From Euleptes europaea (lineage: Eukaryota; Chordata; Lepidosauria; Squamata; Sphaerodactylidae): 64,000 nt of DNA. The position numbers and the translations under genes are program-made. Where the stretch lies: NCBI RefSeq assembly GCF_029931775.1, contig NC_079321.1:78379524-78443523 (forward strand), given 5' to 3'. The notes beneath the pieces were generated by a model. That model was given only the letters and a program-made list of their open reading frames with translations, was not told the DNA's origin and made no database searches. Below are positions 44,001 to 56,000 of the stretch, in pieces. Within the stretch, counting starts at the first letter, position 1. The number at the start of each line of letters is the position of its first letter.

Positions 44001-47000
44001 TATTGGCAGAAAATAGTGAAGATTTGAAACAACTACTGCTGAAAGTTAAAAGAGAAAGTGCCAAAGCAGGACTACAGCTGAACATCAAGAAAACAAAAGT
44101 AATGGCTACAGGAAAATTACACAACTTTAAGGTTGACAATGAGGAAATTGAAATTGTTCAAGACTTTCTATTCCTTGGCTCCACCATCAACCAAAAGGGA
44201 GACTGCAGCCAAGAAATTAGAAGCAGATTGAGACTGGGAAGGGCAGCCATGAAGGAGCTAGAAAAGATTTTGAAGTGTAAGGATGTGACTCTGGCCACCA
44301 AGACTAGATTAATTCATGCCATCATATTCCCTATTACTATGTATGGGTGTGAAAGCTGGACAATGAAGAAAGCTGATAGGAAGAAAATAGATTCCTTTGA
44401 AATGTGGTGTTGGAGGAGAGTGTTGCGGATTCCGTGGACTGCCAAAACAACAAATCAGTGGGTTATAGATCAAATCAAGCCTGAACTGACCCTAGAAGCT
44501 AAAATGACTAAACTGAGGCTGTCGTATTTTGGTCACGTCATGAGACGACAAGACCGTCATGATAGGAAAAGTTGAGGGCAGCAGGAAAAGAGGAAGACCC
44601 AACAAGAGATGGATTGACTCAATAAAGGAAGCCACAGCCTTCAATTTGCAGGATCTGAGCAAGGCTGTCAAAGATAGGACATTTTGGAGGACTTTCATTC
44701 ATAGGGTTGCTATGAGTCGGAAGCGACTTGACGGCCCTTAACACACACACAGAAATACAAGCTTAAGCTAACTTGTTATTGCTTGCTCTATAAAGGAAAA
44801 TAAATGCACCCATATATTTTAAGTGTGCTGCGGTAACTGTTAAAAAGGTAACCTGCCTCTGTACCAGGAAGAAGAATTAGTGCCAACAACAGAACAACTA
44901 GTGCAGAAACTTAGGAGGGGAAAAAGAAAAGAAAGCTCTTTCAGGAAGAGAAACTTGAAGGATCAAGTGACAATCAATTCTAGCATTTTATAATCTTAAG
45001 TGGTGTCATTTAGGGACAGCAGTGCCCTCCCCGATGATTCAGATTACATGATTATTCATCAGGAGGATGTCGGCTCTCTCACTGTGTCATCTTAAGCAGC
45101 GTTACACCCCCTTCTACGCCTATTGATTTAAAAATGGTACACTCTGTTTGGGATTGCACTGCGAGTATTTACATAAATTATCAAACAGATAACCAAGAGT
45201 TGCGTGTTACTCTAGTATTTCTGTCTCTATACTTGTTCCCACACTCTGTATCCAACGCCTGCTCTAAACTTCAAAGCCATCACTCAGTGGCAGCCTAGGA
45301 GGTGTGGACACCAGCAGTAACTCCTACCAAGGAATGAACTACATATACCATTTTTGGGTTTTGAGCCACATCGAAGCATAAGGTTTTCTGCTGTACCACC
45401 AAGCTAAGCAGTCATTCTGTGGCCATGAGTGGCATACCTAGAATTCAAGCAATATTTGCCCTGGTGACGGTGAGTATATGGTGGGTGTAAGCATGGACTA
45501 TATTTAAGGCAGCATTATTTTGTATAGTTTTACTAAAGTTAAGCTTTGTTCAGGTACATGACGTTGTAGTCCTTTATATTAGAGGCCAACATGAAGAACA
45601 AGTTGGAAGCTAATATGCTGAAGAAATTGGTTGTTGGTTGATTTATTGATTATGTTTTCATACTGATATTTGCTTTGAGAGCTTATATACATAAATAATA
45701 AATATCTCTATTGCAAATGCCCAGTTAATGCCCATTTGAAGACAAATGTGTTGAGGTTTAGTTCTGTAATAATATAACTGATAGACATTTGGCTTCTAAA
45801 TACAGCATCAGGATCAGACATAATCAGGAAACAGGAATCAACAAGCTTTGTTTCTGTGGGGCACAAAATCCCACACCCAGATTGGGTCCTATTGCTGAAA
45901 ATGTACACTGAATATGAAAATAGTTTCAGAAGGTAAGTAGGCAGTCTACACTTTTGTTGGGGGAATTAGCAGGAGACAGAGAGTGAGAGGGGGTAACTAG
46001 GATCTATAATATATGTATATCAGGATAGTCCTGGGTGAAAACTCTAAAATAAGCAGGGAGTGGTATAATTAAAATTGTTTTATTCAAGAATAAAAATAGT
46101 AAAACAAGAAATATATGTTAAGCAACATATGCACCCAAAGCATACTAAAGCTGACTAAGAGAAAAGGGAGGGAGATAGACAGGGTTTCAGGGATGGGTGA
46201 TAGTTACCAGTCTCAATGGGATGTCCAGGGAAAGCAGCACTGAAGAGGAAAATGACCAGAGTTTCCGGGAGCAAAAGGAAAGAGGCCCGCACGCAAGTGG
46301 GGGTGCGCGTGCAGGGATCCAGAACACACACACACTATGAATGGCCAAAGGACCAATATTTATACCCCAAAATGGGTCCTGAGGCAGTATGAGGTAAGTT
46401 GGCAAAGAAGTCAGAGGCAAAGAATTGATTGCTTTTCTGGGGTTTCAACAAAAGGATAGGAGAGGCTTGATGAGTCGTCAGGATCCCAGAGAATGCCTGG
46501 GGCAGATCTCCTGAGTACTGATCGATTGCTGTGATGGGTGCAGATAGGGTAAGTACTGGTCTGCTCAGAGTGCTAATTAAATCACCTTAGGGTGAGATAA
46601 TGGGGATTAGATAGCCACATTGTTCAGCCAGGCATACCTTAGGGCCAGGGGGAAAGTTCATCAGCCAACTGCCTTCCTACCCAGGCTTGACACACAAGAT
46701 GGATCCGAAAACTCTCTGAGAGGCATCCATTTTGCTGAGTTCTTGCTCTTATACCAGTCTTTGGCTCCTGTGCCTCCATGGCACCCATTAGTGGGAGGGG
46801 AGGTCTGACTGCTTACAGCTGTGTTGGTCTGCAGTAGAACAGCTAGGTTCAAGTTCAGTAGCACCAACCAGAATTTTGGGGTATAAGCTTTCGAGCATCA
46901 AAGCTTTTTGGGGCTCCCTATCTTTGGGACTCCCTATCTTACAAAGGTAGCTTTGACTTAAAAGCTTATACCCCCAAATTCTTGTTGGTCTCTAAGGTGC

Positions 47001-50000
47001 CACTAGACTTGAATCTAGCTATTGAATTTGAACTCCATCTACTTCCACACTGACTTCTTTACCCATTTTATTGTTTATGTATTTATCCAGGTTGAAAAAG
47101 AGTTAAGTTGCAAGATCTTAGTTATCTGGTTGTTTTTAACTGCCCCAACTTGGCTGCATCTGGCTATAAGTGAAGAAAAGAAGGGAGCTGCACCAAGGCA
47201 AAGTGAAGACAATGATTTAATGCATGCATGTGGGACATTTAAAAAAATCTGAAAGATTCCCCCTGACGAAGCTGCACACAAATTGTGTAGGGGTTTCAAA
47301 AATTATTTAAACATTTGTTTCCCACAGCATCATTTGTTTCCTTGCCTTCTCTTTGCATCTGACTATACCCTTGAACCCTTTGAGTTGGCTCTTACCATAT
47401 TGTCCCATTATATCTGCTGAAGGTGCCTGGCAGTAGAGCAGTACAAGTTTCATCAAGGAGAGAGCATTATATCAGGAAGAAACACCTTGTGCCAGAGAAG
47501 CATGCAAATGTGGATAAAACAAAATGGTACGCTCCAAACCAAAGAGGATTTCAGTACAATCCTTAAGAAATTAGCCCCAAGGTGTCCAGATTTGGGGAGA
47601 GACTATAGTTGAGAGTTAGAGCATCAGCCTTGCATGAAGAAGGTCCCAGGTTCAGTTCCTCCCATCACCAGTTAAAAGGATTAGGTGATGTGAAAGACAT
47701 GTATCGGAAACCTAAGACACCCACAGCCAGGTAGAATAGACAATACTGACCTTTATAGTGAGTAGGACAGCATGTGGCAGAGGGTGAACTCTTCTGGTAT
47801 GCATGGTATCAGGCATTGGCCTGTTGTTCAGCAGAGGATAGCCGGATCAGGTACTCTGCTGGAGGGAGAGGCAGCAGAATGGATGGTTCAACAATTCGAT
47901 TTACTGGCCCGATCCGTACAGACTTTAAATGACTTTATGCGAGCGCTACGGAGACGAAAAGGCTAAGACTGCCATTCTCTTTTTTTATTTTTTATTATTA
48001 TTATTTTATTAACATATATACAAATACAATTACAATTCACAAACATGTAAACAAACAATATAAGACTGTCAGACAAGACAAAAACAATTAAAAACAAAAA
48101 CAACAAAAAACGGAAAGCTATCTTTGCCGCAGTTATGGTTGATGGCTTAGTATTCTTGTAAACAAATAGATAGATATACAAGTATAAGAAGAGTACAATT
48201 ACGAATCAGATAGTTAATACAATTAGGAGCAAGAGAAAATAAATAATAATAACGATGATGATGATGATGATGATGATGATGATAATAATAATGGTAGAGG
48301 AAGGGTTGTTATAACTTTAATTCATTTCCCATAATCTTTGAAATAGTTTGGATACATGTTGAATTTCTTTCTGGTTTGTATATGAGATGAAGTCATGCCA
48401 TGTTTCATGAAAATTCAGTATGTTGGCCTTACCTTTGATAACTCTAAGTTGATGTGTTAATTTTTCTGCCATGGCTATTTGCCACAGTTCAGAATACCAA
48501 GAGCGTAACGTTAAGAGTTCTGCTGTTTTCCAATTTCTTGCTATAACCTTTTGAGCAGCCATTAACATGAACACTATTAATCCTTTAGATTTTGCTCTTT
48601 GGTTATGCTCCCCCCATATTGATAGTAAGGCCAATGCAGGTGTAACACACATGTTTGACGTGTGATTTTTGAAATTTCTGCAAAGATTTCCCTCCAAAAC
48701 TGAGATACTAACGGGCATGTCCACCACATATGTATATAATCGCCAGGTTGTTGACACTTTCTCCAGCATTCCAGATTGTGAACATTTCTTATTCTTGCTA
48801 GACTTATTGGAGTGATATATCATCTGAGCAGTAATTTCAAGGAATTCTCTTTAAGAGCCACTGATATGGTTTCCCTAGTTTGTGTCTTCCATAATTTTCC
48901 CCATATATTCTGTTCTATTTTTATCCCTACATCTTTTTCCCAGATTGTTTTTAATCCATTGGATGTATCGGTTTTATTCAGGTGTTGATATATTTTAGAA
49001 GTTAACCCTTTAGGTTTGTTCATATGCTCCTAATCATACTATGTTTTATTGAAGTATTTGAGATTAAATAATATAGTTGATGAAATTGCATCCAAGTTGT
49101 TGAGCCTCCTAGTTTTTCTTTTAATTCTGCTACTGTATAAGGGGTTTTATTGTTATAAAAATATCTCATTCTATATATCCCTTTTTCTTTCCATATTTGA
49201 TATTTCTCTGGTTTGTCGATATATTAAAAGTTAGGGTGTAGTCTAAATGGAATTAATGGAGATATTTCTGGGATTAATGTATTTTTCCATTTGTTCCAAA
49301 TTTTTAACGTGATGTGTAAGAAGGGATTGTCAACCCATTTTATGTCTCTCACATTCCTTCCACCATATATAAGCCTTTCAATTGTATCTATTTGTTTCTC
49401 TGTTACTTCCAAGCCTATCCATGTTTTTTCTGATGAGTCTCCTAAATATGATATTATGGTTCTCAGTTGACTTGCCTCGTAGTATTTACTTATATTTGGT
49501 TCTCCCCATCCCCCTTGGTTCAACCTCTTTTGTCTTAATGTATTCATGAGTCGTGGCTTCTTACCTTGATGTATAAAATTTGTAAATATTTTTTGCCACT
49601 TTGCTAGTTCCCTTGGTTTGATTCCTATAGGTAGAGTATGGAAAAGATAGTTCAGTTTAGGAAGTGCTATCATTTTTATGACGCTGGTTCTTCCCATGAT
49701 CGTCAATTGTGTCTTGGTCCATTTTTTAACATCTTTCTTTATTTGTCAAATCACTGGGTGAAAATTAGTTTGTTGTAACTTACTTAAATTTTTTGTAATA
49801 GTTACTCCCAAGTATTTAAATGATTTGGGGAACGTTGGAATACCTGTTTCATTTTGGATTCCATATTGTATTCCGGGTTTGACATTTATATACATTACCC
49901 CAGATTTCTTATAATTAGTCCGTAATCCTGCTACTACGCCATAGTTATTAATTTCTCTCATTAGCTCCGGTATGGCTTCTTTGGGATTCACAGTAAGTAT

Positions 50001-53000
50001 TGCTACATCTGCAAACATGTTGATTTTATGTGTTTGGTTGTTTACTTCTAATCCCTTAATCTTTTCATTAGTTTTAATAGCCATTGCTAAGGGTTCTAAT
50101 GAAAGAGCAAAAAGCAAAGGAAACAAGGGGCAGCCTTGTTTAGTTCCTCTAGTTAGAGGGAAACTTCTAGAGTCAAAATTATTAACTCTAATCCTAGCTT
50201 TCGACTTTTGGTAGATCGATTCTATTGGATTCATGAAAGAATGTCCAATATTTAATTTTTTTAGGAGTCCAAGAATAAAGCTCCATTCCACGCAATCAAA
50301 TGCTTTTTGTGCATCAAGTGCCAGTATAGCTAGGGGGGATCCTTTCTTTTTACTGATATAAATCGCATTTAATATTCTGCGTATTGGGTCTGCTATTTGT
50401 CTTTGGGGTATAAATCCTGTTTGATCAGGAGAAACGTAACTTTTTATTATACTACTTAGTCTAGCTGCTAGGACTGCCGCAAATAACTTGGCATCTTGAT
50501 TTAATAGTGCTATTGGTCTATAAGAATCTAATTGATCCGCTTTCTTGTCAGCTTTTAAAATTACCGTAATTCTTGCCTCTTCCCAGGAATTAGGTGATTG
50601 TTTATCTTTCAGTATTTGGTTAAATAATATTGTCATAGTGGGTACTAGTAAGTCCTTAAAATGCTTATAAAACTCTGGTCCATATCCATCCATCCCCGGG
50701 GATTTTCCATTTTTAACTTTTGAATTGCATTCTCTATTTCCTTGCTCTCTATTAGTTTATTTAAGCATTCTCTGTGTTCATTCTTTAGTTTGGTAATATT
50801 CAATTTTTGAAGATACTCATCTATTTTATCACTAGATGGATTATCTGAGGAGTATAATTTTTCAAAAAATTCAGCAAACTGTTCGGCTATTTGTTCTGTG
50901 TTATGTATTTTTTTACTACTGCAATTTAGCATTGCTATTTTGTTTCTACTTTTATGCTTTCTTAGAGTGTTAGCTAATAATTTGGAGCTTTTATTGCCAA
51001 ATTCATAATAGCTCTGTCTCGTATATAGCAAAGTTTTAGCAATAGAGTAAGACTGCCATTCTCCAACTGCACCAGGGAACAGAGTACGCAAGTGAATTTC
51101 AGCAGCTCGCTAGTAGAATAGTTGACTGGAGCGAAGCCACACGGATACAATACTTTTGGGAAGGTCTTAATCCTGAAATCATGTACTGGGGGTTCATGCA
51201 AAGGGACCCACCTAACCTCGAAGAATGGATACTACTAGCAGAAGAAGTAGAGAACCGTCGGCAATTCCTTGCCCTTTCCAGACTCAGGGCTGAGGAAACA
51301 GCATCACGGCAGTTCCATGTACCGCCAAAACCACAGGCACCCGCTCCATCTCCCTGGAGGCCGGCTCCCGACAGTGAGCATGCCAAACGGTTCCAGAGTG
51401 GAGCCTGCCTTGTGTGTGAGGACCACGGCCATTTCGTGGCAGCTTGCCCAGTATGACTGGAATGGCGAGTTTCGAGTCCCCGCCCTGGGAGTACAACTCA
51501 GGCGGGTAGAGACAATCGTCGGAGGAGCGCAGCTACCGGATGCACCACCACCGCCGGGCACCCCCCTGCTCTTATGCTTGATGCAGGGGTCCCCAGGGAT
51601 TCCACTACCCAGCTGTTCGACCCCTCCTGGTCACGGATTACAATTATGTCTTTGCTTACCCCATCGGGGGTCCGGATTACAAATACCGCCTCAGCGATTG
51701 AGGATAGCACTGCCTCATTGGAGGAGGAGGCGACCTGGGAAATGCCAGCATTGAACCTGGTTCCCACTCTCGAGCAGCCAAAAAACGGACTGGGTCTGCG
51801 GTAGAGGGAGCGATACCGCAGACCCCTGCACCTGTGCAACCCAAAGCTCCGCTGATGGTAAGAGAAGTAGAGGACACAGTTTTTCTGGATGTGATTTTAC
51901 AACATTACAAGGGGCCCCCCCAAATTGCTGTCAAAGCACTAGTAGACTCTGGTTGTGGCCGTACCCTAATTAACGAAGAGACATTCAAAGTCCTAAACAT
52001 GAAAGCAGTCTGCCTACCCCAACCCGTCCAATTCGCTCAGGTGGATGGCAGGGACATACAGGGGGGGCAGTAGACCGACACACTGGCAGGGTAGCCATGG
52101 GAATAGGGCACCATTGGGAACAAATACACTTCACTATAGTACCAGGCATTCGTTATGCAGTAGTTTTGTGAGCAAATTGGCTGTGTGGACACAGCCCCAC
52201 CATAGACTGGGCAGCCAAGATGATTGAGTTTACCCAGCCTCAGTGCTACCGTCATCGACGAGAGGTAGCAGTCCCCATACCCGCCTTGACGGCCAGGCTG
52301 AGTGTTTCTCTTGACACCTCTCAATTTCTGCCCGAGTACATGGACTTTGCTGATGTTTTTTATGTTAAAGAGTGCAATGTGTTACCCCCCCATGACAATC
52401 AGATTGCACCATTGAAGTGGTGGGGGAGGGCAATTTATCCAAGAGTAAAATTTATCCCATGAGCCCCAAAGAGAAGACTGTGCTCAGAGACTTTCTGGAC
52501 AAAAACGTAGCTCGAGGTTTCATCCGTCCCTCCACCGCACCGAACTGCGCCCCAGCCTTTTTCGTGCACAAAAAGACGGGAGACCTGCACGTATGCATTG
52601 ACTTTCACAAACTCAATGCAGTCACTCAAACCAATGCTTACCCCATTCCCGATTTGTTAAGCCAACTAAAAGGGGGACGCATCTTCACCAAATTGGACTT
52701 GGTCAAGACATACTATCGTATTAGAATTAAGGAAGGGGGTGAGCCATTGACTGCCCTTTCCAGTTGTTTTGGAATGTTTGAATACCTAGTAATGCCTTTT
52801 GGGTTGAAAGGCGCCCCGGGGGTCTTCATGCAACTAATTAATGAAATCCTGCATGACCTGTTGTTTAAAGGAGTGGTGGTTTACTTAGATGACATTCTGA
52901 TTTACTCCAAGACTTACGAATAACATGTCGCCATGGTCAAAGAAGTACTGCGGCGTCTCAGAGAGAACCAACTCTATGCTAAGTTCTCCAAGTGTGAGTT

Positions 53001-56000
53001 CCACCGAGACCAATTAACTTTTCTGGGTTACATAATCTCGCACCAGGGACTGGCTATGGACCCTGAAAAGGTGTGAGCAGTAGTGGACTGGGAGCCGCCC
53101 TTGACCCGGAAGCAAGTCCAACAATTTCTCGGGTTTGCAAATTTTTACAGAGGGTTCCTCCCCAACTACGCCCAAATAGCCCATCACCGACCTCCTTAAA
53201 ACCAAGGGGAAAGGGAATGCAGCAACTCAGCCATCCGCTCGGGTAGAGTGGACGGCAGAATGTCAAAGTGCTTTTGTGACTCTCAAACAGTTGTTTACCA
53301 CTGAACCTGTGCTGAAGCATCCAGTCTGTCAATGACCTTTCATTGTTCAGGTAGACGCTTCTGAAGTAGCCATGGGAGGAGCCTTGTTGCAAAAGGGAGA
53401 CGACGAGAAATTATACCCGTGCACTTACTTTAAAAAAATTTTTTCCCAATCTCAACTGAACTGGCCCAGTTGGGAAAAGGAGGCGGCTGCAGTGAAACAT
53501 GCTTTGGAAGTATGGAGACATTTCCTAGAGGGGGCAGACACCCCCTTCCAGGTCTGGACTGATCACAAAAATTTAGAAGCCTTGACAGGAGCTCGTAAAC
53601 TTTCAGCTAAACAAGTAAGATGGGCGGATTTCTTTTCCAAATTTCAGTTCATGATAAAACACGTCCCGGGAAAGCAAAACCAGCTGGCAGATGCTTTATC
53701 CCAGCTTCCCCAGTATCCCAATAAGCTAGAGTGCCCCACAAAGTCACTTTTCACTCCCGCACAGAGGGGACTGCCCACTTTAGCCGTGGAGACCCGTGCT
53801 CAAACACAACACTCCCCAGAAGTCGCGGAAGCACCCGCTAGCTCACCAAAAACGCTCCCCCCTGCGCCCAGCATTGCCAACTGTAGCGACGGGGAAGCGC
53901 CCGCTGACTCTCCACCAAGAGAGCCTTGTGAACTTTCTAACTCCGCTCCAAGCAATCCTCTCCTAGAGAGACTACTGTAAGGTCTGAGTTCACCTGTTGA
54001 ATCCCAATCACCAAACGTCCAGACAGGGTATTCTAAGAAGCTGGTTTATTCAGGAAGCATGAGATGAGTAGCAGAAACTTACAGGGAAAGGTACGAGGAC
54101 TCTAATGGGGGGGGGGAAACGAGCAGGTTGGAACATATACAGAAAACCAAAGGCACAGTTGGATACCAGGCCGAGCCTGGTTCCCATGGTAGATTACAGT
54201 TATCACGCAAACAGAGAGCAAGCAGTCATAACAAACCTCTGAGCAACACAACCTTGGAGGCCAGCTGCGCTCCCAGGCCTGGAGCTCACAACTACCCATT
54301 TCTTTCAGAGACGCCTTAGTCCAAGGGTACCAAGCTGAGTGTTCGGCCAGTACATTCCCCACAGATCTTGACCAATGCGGGGAACTCTACCTTAAAAATA
54401 CCAAACTGTATGTATCGGAAGTACTCCGGAGGGAGGTGTTGCATCTTGCGCATGGAGCCAAGACTGCAGGACATTTTGGGTTTGTTAAAACATTGCACCT
54501 GCTCAGGCGACAATTTTGGTGGCCGAAAATGCGATCAGACTTGGACTTGTTCATTCCCAGTTGCTCCATCTGCGCCACTTCGAAATGGCCCCCGGGAAAA
54601 CCTCCCGGATTGTTGCAACCTTTGGAAACTCCTGCAGGACCATGGGAAGTTATTGCAATGGATTTTATGACTGATCTCCCCCTCAGTAAAGGGAAAACGG
54701 TACTGTGGGTGGTGACTGATCTGGTTTCTAAGCAAGTGCATTTGGTTCCTTTAACAGGTTTGCCCTCCACCCCAAAATTGGCTTGCTTGTTTGTGTCACA
54801 TGTCTTCAAATATCATTCTTTTCCATGCAAGGTGGTCTCTGACCGCAGTCCTCAATATGTAGCCAAGTTTTGGAGAGCTTTTCTCAAATTGGTGGGGGTG
54901 GAGCAGAGGCTGTCAAGTGCGTTTCACCCTCAGACCGATGGACAGAGCGAATGAGTAAATGCTGTGTTGGAATGCTATTTACAGTGTAATGTCAATTACC
55001 ATCAAGATGACTGGGTGAATCTCTTACCCTTTGCAGAATATGCCTATAACAATGCTGTGCATCAGTCTACAGGTTTCAGCTCGTTTCGCATTGTGTATGG
55101 GAAAGAGTTCGGCCCTCTGGGCAGGGTAGATGTTTCGAGGGAGGAGGGAGGTGCCGACGTTTCTGAGTGGGTGCACACAATTCAAACCACTTGGCCGTGG
55201 TTGCAGAAAAATTTGGAACAGGTGAAACAAAGATACAAAGCCCAAGCAGATAAACATCGTTCTCCATGGTGGGAGTTCAAGGTGGGAGACTTAGTGTACC
55301 TGTCCACCAAAAACTTGCGGTCCCTGCGTCCAAGCAAAAAACTCAGTGAAAAATTCATTGGCCCTTTTCCCATAGCGAGGATCATCAATCCAGTAACAGT
55401 GGAACTCATCCTCCCTAAGGCTCTGAGAAAAGTCCACCCCGTGTTCCATGTTAGCCTTTTGAAACAACATGTCCCCTCACCTGAGTGACACCCCGAAGTA
55501 CCCACAGAAGTGCCTAGCGTGGTGGGTGGGGAAGAACACTTTGAAGTGTCCAAAATCCTTGACTCCCACATCCACAGGGGGGGACTCCAATACCTAGTTC
55601 GGTGGAAATATTTTGGTCCTGCTTATGATGAGTGGGTTGCGCATCACCACGTCTCCACCCCCAGATTGGTTCGTCAGTTTCATATGTTGTACCCAGATCG
55701 TCCTTCCCCGCTGGACATGGGGGAAGGGGGGTCTTAGAGGGGGCAGAATGTCAGGCATCGGCCTGTTGTTCAGCAGCTGGCCAGGTGGCTAGCCAAGGTC
55801 ACGTTGTTGTTCTCTGTACCAATGTTTTGACTCGCACTGGCTCATCCCTGGGAACAGAACCCTGAGAACAGGGAACGGGGGGGGGGGGTTGCTGTGGCAA
55901 CCAAGAGTCGTTCTGAAAGTTTGCTTTTTCCTTATATTTCCTACACCCTCAGCATTTCCCCATTAGTGTTGCTGCTTATTCCCAAGTCACTTTCTGCTTT

